NCBI GenBank assembly: GCA_958347955.1
Contig: CATVXH010000005.1
Coordinates: 37,933 to 101,932 of the forward strand
Source of the DNA: an uncultured Sutterella sp.
GTDB lineage: Bacteria; Pseudomonadota; Gammaproteobacteria; Burkholderiales; Burkholderiaceae_F
Reading direction: 5' to 3'
DNA length: 64,000 bases
The notes under the pieces are model-generated. The model was not told the DNA's origin, searched no databases, and saw nothing but the letters and a program-made list of their open reading frames with translations. The position numbers and the translations under genes were made by a program. The first letter of the stretch is position 1, and each line of letters opens with the position of its first letter. Positions 44,521-53,425 of the stretch are shown one piece after another.

Positions 44521-45399
44521 CGTTGAAACAATCACCACGCTGCATGCCACAGACAGTGAGTTAAGGTTGGCGGCCATGGAAGGATTGCATTTGGCTTTAA
44601 TGCAGAAAATCAATCCTACAACCGGAACGGGAGCCCAAGCTATCAGCGCAAGAATTTTGCAAATTTCATGGGGAAATGGCAGCAAATAATACATGGCAAG
44701 CGACATGACCAGAGAGCCTGCCAGGCGAATAGCCAATAAACGGAACAACTCTTTAAGTTGGGCAGCAGGCATAGTGAAGCGAATGCTTTGACCCAATAAA
44801 ATCATGGCTAAAAAGGCATTGGCATTGGCGCCGATTTGAGCCCAATCCACAATTGTTTTTGGGAAGGCCAATCCCAAAACGGATAGCGCCAACATGACAA
44901 AGTATGAGCAAATCGGCCCCGAACTGAACATCCGCTTGAGGATTGTCTTCACAAGAGTCAGACCGGTCCCTGTTCCGGAGCCGAGCGCATAAGTGGTGCC
45001 TGTGCACATAATGGAGTTGCCGATATCGAAAAGACAAATCGACAAAAAGCCAGTCGGCGTAACAAAGGATTGAAGAAATGGCATCACAAATGTGCCGACA
45101 TTAAAACCGGACAGATTCAGCATGTCAAACAATCTTTTCTGAGGTTGCCGGCGGGCAATTAGGCAGGCGACACCGATCATAAAAAAGTTTGTCAGAAGTC
45201 CCAACCCGATTAACCACAAATAGCTCCATTCAAGGTGAAGGCCATTTAAACAAACCAGAATTAGACAAGGCAGAGTGACGTAAAGCAGAAGGCCGGATAG
45301 CGCATGGACGGTATCTTCTTTAAGGATGTGGACACGCTTGAGAAAGTATCCGATGAGAATAAAAATCACGAATCCAAGGACTTTGATGAGACCGTCCAC
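44503..45399 (-). CDS. AEC (auxin efflux carrier) family transporter
   Basis: 298 residues with about ten helices in two inverted groups of five, as in PIN/AEC carriers. Typical segments are LLLYVTLPCLIL in the first repeat, NVGTFVMPFLQSF near the first crossing, and LAMILLGQSIRF in the second. Bacterial members carry dicarboxylates, malonate or similar compounds. It is convergent with the MFS gene and divergent from the metallophore transporter. Confidence 0.83.
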   Translation of the reverse strand: MDGLIKVLGFVIFILIGYFLKRVHILKEDTVHALSGLLLYVTLPCLILVCLNGLHLEWSYLWLIGLGLLTNFFMIGVACLIARRQPQKRLFDMLNLSGFNVGTFVMPFLQSFVTPTGFLSICLFDIGNSIMCTGTTYALGSGTGTGLTLVKTILKRMFSSGPICSYFVMLALSVLGLAFPKTIVDWAQIGANANAFLAMILLGQSIRFTMPAAQLKELFRLLAIRLAGSLVMSLAMYYLLPFPHEICKILALIAWAPVPVVGLIFCIKAKCNPSMAANLNSLSVACSVVIVSTLLTIL

Positions 45400-45494
45400 G
45401 TTGATATTCCTTATTTTTACAGTTGCCTTGGCATTGTACGCCTAAGGAAATCCAGCTTACTGAAAGAAAAAGGTGTTTTAATCATACAAGCGAG

Positions 45495-45533
45495 ACAATT
45501 TGGCAAAAAGAACTCAAAGAAAAACAATTTGGC
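45495..45533. promoter_or_regulatory. Direct repeat upstream of the metallophore ABC operon
   Basis: Two exact copies of ACAATTTGGC at 45495-45504 and 45524-45533, 29 bp apart start to start, lie within the 190-bp gap between two divergent genes. The spacing is close to three helical turns, so a regulator could bind both on one face. Confidence 0.4.
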
Positions 45534-45589
45534 GCGATTAATTTTTTCTAAAATAAAATCACTTGGTAGTTGCACTCCTAAGCGTGAAT

Positions 45590-46726
45590 ATGCATGGATC
45601 TTCCCGACGATTTTGTTTAAAAGCGGCAGCGGCTAGCGCTCTGACTTTGAGCTTGCCCCAAGTTGCCTTTTCTCAAGCACCATTTCTTCGTTTGACTGAT
45701 CTGGCTAACCGTTCCGTTGTCTTGACCGGGAAACCTCAACGATTTGTGGTGGCCAATTACATTGCCAATTTCCTTTTTGTCGGCGGCGCAAGAGCTATTA
45801 ATCAAATAGTTGGTCTAACAGCGGACGGTTGGCAAAGTACGCGTTATGCGGAATATGTTCGCTTGACAGAGGCTTTCCCTCAGTTAAAAAATATTCCCAG
45901 CATCGGCGGCTATCATGATGACATTCTCAATACGGAAAGAATTCTTTCGCTTAAACCTGATGTTGTGTTATTAGGGCAGACCCAGTACGCGCAAAATGCG
46001 CAGAGACTTAGCATGTTGGAAAAAGCGGGGATATCTGTCATCGTGATTGATTATCATGCAATGACGCTGGAAAATCATGTTAAAAGTACCCAATTGCTCG
46101 GAAAATTGCTTGATCGTGAAAGCGTGGCTGATGAGCAAATCAACCGCTACAGTCAAGTCATACAAACAATACAAGAGCGCATTGCAAAGGCCGACGGCAG
46201 GGTTAAACAGGTGCCGGTTTATGTCGAGTGCGGGAATTTGGGCATAGGATCTTATGGGAATTCCTACAATAAATCGGTTCTTTGGGGAGGAATCCTTAGA
46301 CGATTGCAGGCCAACAATATTGCCGCAGACATGCCTGCCCCCTACGCATCCCTGTCAAGAGAATATGTGTTAGCTAAAAATCCGGGAATTATTTTTATCG
46401 CGGGCAGCATTTGGCAAAACGCGGCTGAAAATGATCAAATGCGAATGGGGTTAATGGTTTCTAGGCAAGAGGCTTTAAACAGACTTTCAGGTTTTATTAA
46501 CCGACCACTTTGGGATAGGCTTCAAGCGGTGCGCGACGGACGTGTGTATGGCGTCGACCACGGGAGTCTGCGGTCCATGCTTGACTATACTTTGTCGCTT
46601 TTTATGGCTCAAATGATTTATCCCGGGCTGTTTGAAGATTTTGAGCCGGAAGCGGAAATTCACTCATTTTATGAACGCTATTTACCTGAAGTTGACTCTT
46701 CAGGCACGTTTACTTTAAAACCCTAA
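45590..46726 (+). CDS. ABC transporter substrate-binding protein, FecB/BtuF type, Tat signal
   Basis: 378 residues from the ATG at 45590. The N-terminus has a near-perfect Tat motif, SSRRFCLKAAA, followed by a hydrophobic stretch ending in AFSQA. The mature part is a class III binding protein fold, with LTGKPQRFVVANYIANF, ERILSLKPDVVLLGQTQYA and ARNPG-like LAKNPGIIFIAG. It should bind an iron- or cobalt-containing chelate (siderophore, haem or corrinoid) and deliver it to the permease 5 bp downstream. A Tat route suggests it folds, possibly with a ligand, before export. Confidence 0.87.
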   Translation: MHGSSRRFCLKAAAASALTLSLPQVAFSQAPFLRLTDLANRSVVLTGKPQRFVVANYIANFLFVGGARAINQIVGLTADGWQSTRYAEYVRLTEAFPQLKNIPSIGGYHDDILNTERILSLKPDVVLLGQTQYAQNAQRLSMLEKAGISVIVIDYHAMTLENHVKSTQLLGKLLDRESVADEQINRYSQVIQTIQERIAKADGRVKQVPVYVECGNLGIGSYGNSYNKSVLWGGILRRLQANNIAADMPAPYASLSREYVLAKNPGIIFIAGSIWQNAAENDQMRMGLMVSRQEALNRLSGFINRPLWDRLQAVRDGRVYGVDHGSLRSMLDYTLSLFMAQMIYPGLFEDFEPEAEIHSFYERYLPEVDSSGTFTLKP

Positions 46727-46731
46727 ATCGC

Positions 46732-47769
46732 ATGAGTTGCCATTTACACTATCGTCAAACCAATCGAAAACGCGTAATGATTTTATGCGTGGCGGCGCTG
46801 TTGCTCCTTGTCGCGATAGGGTTGGATTTAGCTGTTGGTTCCTCTTCCATGCCGATGGACGTTCTGATGGGCGCGCTTTTTTCAGGGCCTCATGCTTCTG
46901 ACATCAATAGCACCATTGTTTGGTCATTGCGGCTTCCGATGACGCTCACCGCGCTTTTTGTAGGAACCTCGTTGGCGATGGCCGGTCTTCAGATTCAAAA
47001 TATCACGCAAAACGCGTTGGCAAGTCCATCGACCTTGGGGATTACCTCTGCCGCCAGTTTTGGGGCTGCGCTGGCTATTAGTTTAGGTCTGAGCGTATTT
47101 GGACAATTTTGGATAGCGACGGCGGCAAGTGCTCTCAGTTTTGCCTTATTTGTGTCTTTTGCCATCTATTTTTTAAGTGCTCGTCGCGGGATGACTCCGG
47201 AGACAGTGATATTGGCGGGCATTGTTGTGAACTTTTTCTTTTTGGCTTTGCAACAAATACTTATTTATCGTTCCAGTCCGGAAGTCGCTCAGATCATCAA
47301 TGGGTGGACGTTTGGTAATCTGGAAAGGGCGTCTTGGCTTGCCGTTAGTTTAAACGCGACATTGACTCTTTTCATTGCAATTTTTTTACTGAAACGCAGT
47401 TGGGCCATCACCGCGTTAACTTTGGGCGAGGAGCGGGCGACAAGTTTAGGGATTGCCGTCAAACGTCTTCGAGTGCAGACCTTCTTTCTTTCTGCCTTGC
47501 TGATTGCCGGAGCGGTTGCCTTTATCGGCACCATTAGTTTTGTGGGACTCGTGGCGCCTCATATTGCCAAGTTGCTCTTAGGCGAGGATCAGCGTTTTTT
47601 ACTTCCGGGAACGCTTTTATCCGGAGCTCTGTTAATGGTGCTTAGCTCTCTGCTCGCCAAACTGATTTCCGCAGGAGCCATTATTCCTGTTGGAATTATC
47701 ACCTCTCTGGTCGGAGTTCCCTTCCTCTTAACATTGTTGATTCGTTACAGCGGCAGGAGGTCTCAATGA
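46732..47769 (+). CDS. FecCD-family ABC transporter permease
   Basis: 345 residues with about ten helices. FecCD hallmarks are seen in RLPMTLTALFVGTSLAMAGL near the start, NALASPSTLGITS, and the distal GTISFVGLVAPHIAKLLLGE. It forms the channel for the metal-chelate importer. The stop overlaps the start of the ATPase gene by 4 nt. One permease gene is present, so it likely works as a homodimer like BtuC. Confidence 0.93.
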   Translation: MSCHLHYRQTNRKRVMILCVAALLLLVAIGLDLAVGSSSMPMDVLMGALFSGPHASDINSTIVWSLRLPMTLTALFVGTSLAMAGLQIQNITQNALASPSTLGITSAASFGAALAISLGLSVFGQFWIATAASALSFALFVSFAIYFLSARRGMTPETVILAGIVVNFFFLALQQILIYRSSPEVAQIINGWTFGNLERASWLAVSLNATLTLFIAIFLLKRSWAITALTLGEERATSLGIAVKRLRVQTFFLSALLIAGAVAFIGTISFVGLVAPHIAKLLLGEDQRFLLPGTLLSGALLMVLSSLLAKLISAGAIIPVGIITSLVGVPFLLTLLIRYSGRRSQ

Positions 47770-48521
47770 TTCAATTGGCACTGAATAATTTAGCTGTCTG
47801 TTATGACGACAATCCGGTGCTTCATAACATTTGCGCCAATATTGAAGGCGCGCAGCTTGTCAGTGTGATCGGTCATAACGGAAGCGGGAAAACAACGCTT
47901 CTAAAAGCGATAGCCGGATTGATTCATCATCAGGGAGAAGTCTCCGTAAAGCAAGATGGGCAAGAAGTGCCAGTTTCGGCTATACGTTATGTGCCTCAGT
48001 TGTCGGGCATTTCATCAACCCTGACTGTATTTGAAATGGTTTTGCTGGGGCTTGTTAAATCTTTGTCTTGGCGAGTTTCTGAGGAAATATTCGATAAAGT
48101 TGACGCAACGTTGCACTCGCTTGAAATTGACAAACTCGCCAACGTGCCGATCAACAGGCTTTCCGGCGGGCAGCGTCAATTGGTCTTTTTGGCTCAGGTT
48201 TTCGTTTCTCAACCCAAGGTGCTCCTTTTGGATGAACCGACAAGCGCTCTGGATCTTCGTCACCAATTAATTGTGATGAATGCGGTAAGCGAGTACACGC
48301 AAAAACATGAAGCCATTACACTGGTCATCATGCATGATTTGTTAACGGCTGCACGGTTCAGTCAGCAGATTTTGTTATTGGAAAGCGGAACGCTATCTAT
48401 ATTGGATGAACCTGAATTGGTTTTGCAGGCTAAGCGACTCGAACGTATCTATAACGTAAGCGTGAGTATTGAAAAAACCGCCTCAAACTTTTTAAATGTT
48501 GTTCCTATTAAACCGTTGTGA
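47766..48521 (+). CDS. ABC transporter ATP-binding protein, FecE/BtuD type
   Basis: 251 residues with Walker A GHNGSGKTTLLKA, the Q-loop in RYVPQLSG, signature RLSGGQRQLVFLAQVF, Walker B VLLLDEPTSALD and H-loop IMHDLLTAARF. It powers the FecCD-type importer. The arrangement binding protein-permease-ATPase with 5-nt and 4-nt junctions marks one operon. It ends about 60 bp before a bidirectional terminator shared with rpmG. Confidence 0.93.
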   Translation: MIQLALNNLAVCYDDNPVLHNICANIEGAQLVSVIGHNGSGKTTLLKAIAGLIHHQGEVSVKQDGQEVPVSAIRYVPQLSGISSTLTVFEMVLLGLVKSLSWRVSEEIFDKVDATLHSLEIDKLANVPINRLSGGQRQLVFLAQVFVSQPKVLLLDEPTSALDLRHQLIVMNAVSEYTQKHEAITLVIMHDLLTAARFSQQILLLESGTLSILDEPELVLQAKRLERIYNVSVSIEKTASNFLNVVPIKPL

Positions 48522-48578
48522 GAGAAGTGGCAGGGCAGTTTCGGGTTTAATAAGCGAGAGTTTACGCAACGGTAATAA

Positions 48579-48605
48579 AAAAGCTCGACGTGATGTCGAG
48601 CTTTT
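48579..48605. terminator. Bidirectional terminator, metallophore operon / rpmG
   Basis: AAAAGCTCGAC (48579-48589) pairs with GTCGAGCTTTT (48595-48605) around GTGAT-like loop bases, with an A-run before and a T-run after, so it serves both convergent units. Confidence 0.9.
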
Positions 48606-48626
48606 TGGTCGGTACGATGACTCAAA

Positions 48627-48794
48627 TTACTTGAGCTTCGTTTCCTTGTAGACCACATGCTTACGAGCAACCGGGTCATACTTGGAAATTTCCATCTTGC
48701 CCGTACTCGTACGCTTGTTCTTAGTCGTCGTATAGAAGTGACCCGTACCAGCGGTCGATTCTAACTTGATCTTTTCACGGTTACCCTTTGCCAT
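48627..48794 (-). CDS. rpmG: Ribosomal protein bL33
   Basis: 55 residues on the minus strand from the ATG at 48794, preceded by GGAG. It reads MAKGNREKIKLESTAGTGHF at the start and ends in VVYKETKLK, the typical bL33 layout. It lacks the CxxC pairs of the zinc-binding form, so it is the C-minus type that does not store zinc. It belongs to the 50S subunit near the E site and follows rpmB by 12 bp. Confidence 0.96.
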   Translation of the reverse strand: MAKGNREKIKLESTAGTGHFYTTTKNKRTSTGKMEISKYDPVARKHVVYKETKLK

Positions 48795-48806
48795 GGTGAA
48801 CTCCTA

Positions 48807-49040
48807 TTAGATTTCGCCGCGGGCGCGGAGGTCCGCTAAGACCGCATCAATACCGAGCTTGTCGACCGTACGAAGACCTGCCGCCGTCAAACGCAAACGA
48901 ACCCAACGGTTTTCGCTTTCAACCCAGAAACGACGATATTGAAGATTGGGCATGAAACGACGTTTGGTTTTGTTGTTTGCGTGAGAGACGCGGTGGCCGA
49001 CCATCGGCGCCTTGCCGGTGACTTGACACACTCGTGCCAT
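48807..49040 (-). CDS. rpmB: Ribosomal protein bL28
   Basis: 77 residues, the usual length, with MARVCQVTGKAPMVGHRVSH at the start, NNKTKRRFMPNLQ next and a C-terminal LTAAGLRTVDKLGID. The bL28-bL33 pair is conserved in proteobacteria. It is read from the promoter at 49125-49153. The protein has one cysteine in the N-terminal VCQVTG, so it is the non-zinc form. Confidence 0.97.
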   Translation of the reverse strand: MARVCQVTGKAPMVGHRVSHANNKTKRRFMPNLQYRRFWVESENRWVRLRLTAAGLRTVDKLGIDAVLADLRARGEI

Positions 49041-49124
49041 CGCTAACTCCAGTCAAAAAATTAAAACAAAAACAACCCGCCCGAAGTAATACATCTCACC
49101 TCGGTGGGGTCAACGGTATCGAAC

Positions 49125-49153
49125 ATTATACTCACCACCCCCTTGATAAGCAA
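49125..49153 (-). promoter_or_regulatory. Sigma-70 promoter of rpmB-rpmG
   Basis: On the minus strand, TTGCTT (49153-49148) and a perfect TATAAT (49130-49125) are 17 bp apart, a near-consensus sigma-70 promoter. It starts a leader of about 80 nt before rpmB. The leader has a small hairpin, CACC-TC-GGTG. Confidence 0.8.
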
Positions 49154-49189
49154 ATATTTCTAGCTTTTCTGAAGCTTAACGGTGAAAAA

Positions 49190-50557
49190 CTAATCTCTGT
49201 TGATGACCAGAGCGGGTGAACCGTCGTAGCCGTAACGTCTTTGATTACGATAGATCAGTGCAACGCTTAATGTGAAAGTCAGCGTTTCTGCCAAAGGCAC
49301 GGAGAGCCACAGTCCCTTTTCTCCAATGAGCGAAGGCAAACATTCAATGGCAATGACAGAAAAAAGGAACGTTCTGCAAAATGAGACTACAGCCGCTCGT
49401 TTTCCGTCCCCCATAGCCGTGAAAAGATACGCTGTGAACATATTCGGGCAAAGTAGCAACAGGGAGAGTGCGAAAAGCCCGAAGTTGGCTAATACCAATT
49501 CGTAAACCGGTGAATCAGTTGGAGTGAAAAAGCCCATGACAGGAGCGGCACAAAGGATAGACATGGCATAGGCCCCCAGAGAAAACACTGTCATGATGAT
49601 CAGGCTGTTTCGAAAAACGGCGGCGAGTTCCGTCCAATTTTGTTCGCCGTATTTGTAGCCCAATATTGGAGCGGTCGCTTCACAGAAACCGTAAAAAATC
49701 GAATTAAATACGTACGTTGAATAAGATGCAATGGTCAAAGCCGCCACTCCGTCAACACCCAGCCATTTCATAAAAGCGGCGTTGAATAGGTACAGTGTAA
49801 CGGCAGAGGAAAGACTGCCAACCATTTCGGAAAACCCACTTCGACAAGCGCCTTTTAGCGCACTCCAATCGGGTGCGGTCAAAATGATTAGCAGTGGCGC
49901 TTTTTTACGACAGAAGAAAACAGCGCCAGCGGCGGCAGCGACAATCCAAGAGATGACGGTGGCAAATGCCGCCCCGTACATTCCCCAGCCCATGGGACCC
50001 ATAAAAAGAATATCCAATACAACATTGGTCAGACCGGAAGCAACAGAAACGGCGAGACCTAATTTGGGAAAACCGGCAACGGTAAAAAACGTTTGAGAGA
50101 GAACGCTCAGTAAAAAACACGGCATAAAAGCCAGCCATACGAGTTGATAGTCATAGGCGTAGTCATATTGCTCTTTGTTGACGTTGAGGAAATTCAATAG
50201 TGGATCAAGAAGTGCGATGCCCAATAGGCCGACAAACAGACCGAAAATAATTTCAGCGTAAACCAGGGTGCTGAGAGCTCTATCGGCGCCTTTGATATCG
50301 TTGGCACCCAAGCGCCGAGAGACAACAGAGCCGCCGCCGGCCGACAACATGATTCCCACTGAACCTAAAAAAATGGCCAGGGGAAAAATCATATTTAAAG
50401 AAGCCAGGGCGACCGTGCCCATATACCGGCTGATTAAGACACCATCGGCCACCATGTAGCTCATGATGAAAAGCGACATCAGCATGCGGGGAAAGGTAAA
50501 ACGCAATTGACCCGTGATGCTGAAATGTTGACCGAGAATGGCGTTACTGGCACGCAT
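49190..50557 (-). CDS. MATE-family efflux transporter
   Basis: 455 residues with about 12 helices in two bundles. The N-terminal domain has LFIMSYMVADGVLISRYMG and SAGGGSVVSRRLGANDIKGA; the second repeat has NSIFYGFCEATAPILGYKYG. Both are typical of DinF/NorM-like MATE antiporters, which export cationic drugs or metabolites against sodium or protons. The gene stands alone, with an AT-rich 170-bp gap to ispH, which is divergent. Confidence 0.9.
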   Translation of the reverse strand: MRASNAILGQHFSITGQLRFTFPRMLMSLFIMSYMVADGVLISRYMGTVALASLNMIFPLAIFLGSVGIMLSAGGGSVVSRRLGANDIKGADRALSTLVYAEIIFGLFVGLLGIALLDPLLNFLNVNKEQYDYAYDYQLVWLAFMPCFLLSVLSQTFFTVAGFPKLGLAVSVASGLTNVVLDILFMGPMGWGMYGAAFATVISWIVAAAAGAVFFCRKKAPLLIILTAPDWSALKGACRSGFSEMVGSLSSAVTLYLFNAAFMKWLGVDGVAALTIASYSTYVFNSIFYGFCEATAPILGYKYGEQNWTELAAVFRNSLIIMTVFSLGAYAMSILCAAPVMGFFTPTDSPVYELVLANFGLFALSLLLLCPNMFTAYLFTAMGDGKRAAVVSFCRTFLFSVIAIECLPSLIGEKGLWLSVPLAETLTFTLSVALIYRNQRRYGYDGSPALVINRD

Positions 50558-50732
50558 GAAAAGAAAAAATAATGTTAAGAGTATGTTTACAGATAGTATT
50601 TTGTTAATAGTACTTAAACAAAATCTTTGTGTATTGCTTAAAAGAGCTGAAAAATAACCTTTTTTAGCAAAACAGGGGAACGGCGGCTAAAAAAACAAGG
50701 TAGACTGTCCGCAAGTTTCAAAAGGAATGATT

Positions 50733-51650
50733 ATGCAGGTTTTATTAGCTCAGCCTCGAGGGTTTTGCGCCGGAGTCAATCGGGCCATCGCCATTGTGGA
50801 AAGAGCATTGAGTGTCTACGGTCGACCGATTTATGTTCGTCACGAAATCGTGCACAACAAAACTGTTGTGAATGAGTTAAAACAAAAAGGCGCCATTTTT
50901 GTCGACCACTTAAGCGAAGTCCCCGAAGGGGCGACTGCGATTTTGTCGGCTCACGGCGTTCCTCAACGAGTCAAAGACTATGCGGCGACGCGAAATATCC
51001 GCATCTTTGATGCGGCTTGTCCGCTGGTGCTTAAAGTTCATCGTGAAGTTATCAAAATGCACAATGATGGCTTGACGGTTATTGTGATCGGACACAAAGG
51101 GCACGCGGAAGTGGAAGGAACGATGGGACAGGTTCCGGACAACATTTATCGCGTTTGCTCTGATGAGGAAGTGGACGCGCTGAAGATTCCTGACCCTAAC
51201 AAAGTGGGGTACGTGACTCAAACGACATTGTCGACTGATGAAACCAAGGAAGTGATTGAAAGACTTCGTAAGCGTTTTCCCGCCATTCGTTCACTGTCCG
51301 CGGCGGATATTTGCTATGCCACTCAAAGCCGCCAGGATGCTGTTAAGAAGTTAGCAGCGTCGGTGGATTTAGTGCTTGTGATCGGATCCAGCACGAGTTC
51401 AAATTCACGACGTTTGCGCGATAAGGCGCAACGCGAAGGTGTCAGGGCGTTTTTAATTGACAGTGTCAAAGATATTGAGCCCTCGTGGTTTGATGGAGTG
51501 GAGAAAGTCGGGCTGACTGCGGGCGCTTCAGCGCCGGAGCATTTGGTGCAGGGTGTGGTGGACTATCTCAAAGAAAATGGCGCTACCTCTGTTGAGACAA
51601 TGCCGGGCGTTCCAGATAGCATCTCATTTCCTCTGCCGGCCGGATTATAA
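50733..51650 (+). CDS. ispH: 4-hydroxy-3-methylbut-2-enyl diphosphate reductase
   Basis: 305 residues from the ATG at 50733, six bases after AAAGGA; an ATG at 50727 is too near that site. Three iron-sulfur cysteines are visible: GFCAGVNRA, DAACPLVLKVH and DICYATQSRQDA. The HEIVHNKTVV and SAHGVPQ segments hold substrate histidines. It makes IPP and DMAPP in the MEP pathway. The YbaK-like gene begins 13 bp after its stop. Confidence 0.96.
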   Translation: MQVLLAQPRGFCAGVNRAIAIVERALSVYGRPIYVRHEIVHNKTVVNELKQKGAIFVDHLSEVPEGATAILSAHGVPQRVKDYAATRNIRIFDAACPLVLKVHREVIKMHNDGLTVIVIGHKGHAEVEGTMGQVPDNIYRVCSDEEVDALKIPDPNKVGYVTQTTLSTDETKEVIERLRKRFPAIRSLSAADICYATQSRQDAVKKLAASVDLVLVIGSSTSSNSRRLRDKAQREGVRAFLIDSVKDIEPSWFDGVEKVGLTAGASAPEHLVQGVVDYLKENGATSVETMPGVPDSISFPLPAGL

Positions 51651-51663
51651 AGAAAGGATTGGT

Positions 51664-52158
51664 ATGTCTAAAGAAAAACACCAGAGTGCAACGCCAGCGA
51701 CCGACTGGCTCAAGCAACATAAGGTTCAATTTGAACCTCTGTCATACGAATATATCGATCACGGAGGTACGGCAGCGGTGGCTGCGGCATTTGGTTTGGA
51801 TCATCATACGGTCGTGAAAACGCTCATCATGGAGGACGAGCACGCCAAACCTTTGGTCATTCTGATGCACGGCGATTGTGAAGTGAGCACGAAGAATTTG
51901 GCACGTCAGATTGGCGTCAAGCATATCGCCCCTTGCAAACCCGAGCAAGCTCAGCGCAACAGCGGTTACCAGGTCGGAGGCACATCACCGTTCGGCACTC
52001 GAAAACGGATGCCGGTTTATGTGCAAAAAACCATTTTGGATTTGTCTGCCATTTACATTAACGGCGGCCGCAGAGGGTTCATTGTAAAAATAGACCCAAA
52101 AATCCTTGTCAGCGAACTAGGCGCAAAGCCAGTGGATTGCGCCAACGCCGACGAATGA
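51664..52158 (+). CDS. YbaK/EbsC-family aminoacyl-tRNA deacylase
   Basis: 164 residues from the ATG at 51664, seven bases after AAAGGA; the longer frame lies inside ispH and is not conserved. YbaK motifs are visible: HGGTAAVAAAFGL, VVKTLIMEDE, a LARQIGVKHIAP stretch, and GTSPFGTRKRMPVYV. YbaK hydrolyses Cys-tRNA(Pro) or related mischarged tRNAs in the cytoplasm. It is co-oriented with ispH and convergent with tsaD, 15 bp away. Confidence 0.87.
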   Translation: MSKEKHQSATPATDWLKQHKVQFEPLSYEYIDHGGTAAVAAAFGLDHHTVVKTLIMEDEHAKPLVILMHGDCEVSTKNLARQIGVKHIAPCKPEQAQRNSGYQVGGTSPFGTRKRMPVYVQKTILDLSAIYINGGRRGFIVKIDPKILVSELGAKPVDCANADE

Positions 52159-52173
52159 TCGGGAAAAATGCCC

Positions 52174-53223
52174 TCAGGTGATGATGTCAGCGGCGGCTTC
52201 CTTGAGCCGCCAGCGGGGCTTGACACCGAATTTTAAATTTTTGAAGTGTCGGTTGATATCTTCGGTGCTCATATGTTTAATTCGCTCCAAGCCGGCGGTG
52301 GCAATCATGGCGCCGTTGTCTGTGCAAAGCTTGATCGGCGGGAAGAACACTTTCATTCCTCTCTTGCGCATTTCGTAGACTAAGCGGTTTCGAAGCTGCT
52401 TGTTGGCGCTCACTCCACCGGCGACCACCAAAGTTTTCATCTTTTCCTGTTTCATTGCTTTGACAACTTTAGTAGCCAAAACATCGACTACAGAGTCGAC
52501 GAACGCTCGGGCTAAATTGCGGCGAAAGGTTTCATCTGAGGGATCAGGGGCATTTTTAACCGCTGTCAGCACGGCTGTTTTTAAGCCTGAAAAACTCATG
52601 TCCAGATTCGGTGAATGAATCATCGGGCGAGGCAATTCAATGGCGCCGGAAACCCCCTGATCGGCCAAAGCGCTTACCGCGGGACCGCCCGGATAACACA
52701 TGCCGAGAAGTTGCGCGGTTTTATCAAAAGCCTCGCCGACGGCATCATCGAGCGTATCGCCGAGAAGCTCATAATCGCCGAAACGGTTGACTTTCATAAT
52801 TTGAGTGTGTCCGCCGGAAACCAACAGGGCGATAAAAGGGAACTCGGGAGCGGGATCGGCTAAAAGATTGGCTAAGAGATGGCCTTCCATGTGGTGGATG
52901 CCGATGACCGGTATATCCAGGGCGAAGGCTAGCGCGTGAGCGACACTCACTCCGACCAGAAGGGCGCCCGCTAAGCCGGGGCCTTGTGTGACAGCGATCG
53001 CATTTAAATCTTTTTATGTTTTCCCCGCTTCTTCGAGAACTTGCTCAATCAAAGGGATAACACGTCTGATGTGGTCACGGCTGGCCAATTCAGGAACGAC
53101 TCCGCCATAGAGCCGATGCATGTCAATTTGAGTGTGCACGGCGTGAGCGAGCAGTCCTTTTTCACTGTCAATCAGCGCAACGCCGGTTTCATCACAAGAG
53201 GACTCTAAACCAAGAATGAGCAT
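52174..53223 (-). pseudogene. tsaD: tsaD, tRNA t6A synthase subunit, interrupted by an in-frame TAA
   Basis: The frame from ATG 53223 reads LILGLESSCDETGVALIDSE and reaches TAA at 53016-53014 after 69 residues. The same frame then continues uninterrupted to 52174 and includes the conserved TQGPGL and HHMEGHLL metal-binding histidines, VSGGHTQIM, and VAGGVSANKQLR. Without the stop it would be 349 residues, a normal TsaD length. The stop sits between EEAGKT and KDLNAIAV, where E. coli TsaD has LTAKDIDAV. TsaD is needed for t6A37 on ANN-decoding tRNAs and is essential in most bacteria. Sequence error, readthrough or a second copy elsewhere are the options. Confidence 0.88.
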
Positions 53224-53232
53224 AATATAAAT

Positions 53233-53257
53233 AAAATCAATGAGTTACATTGATTTT
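53233..53257 (-). other. Hairpin in the tsaD leader
   Basis: AAAATCAATG (53233-53242) / CATTGATTTT (53248-53257) is a perfect 10-bp inverted repeat with a 5-nt centre, ten bases upstream of the tsaD start. On the minus strand it is followed by TTTATTTATATT. It could be an operator, or an attenuator just before the tsaD start codon. Confidence 0.55.
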
Positions 53258-53425
53258 CCGAGAAAAAACACAAAAAAAATACAGGACAATTTCCTTTTAT
53301 GCGTATTTTATGCGAAAATATGCACCTTTCGGAGATCGTGCGAACATTCCGAGATGGTTTTGTGCGCGATGATCAGATCGGTAAAACAATACCGCAACAT
53401 TTTTTATTGACAGGTAAGGTGCCTG

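Noticed and set aside
52950..53223. Genome-wide reassignment of TAA as a sense codon
   Set aside because: Many conserved genes here end exactly at TAA at the expected C-terminus (adk, ileS, dut, tsaD neighbours), so TAA is a normal stop.
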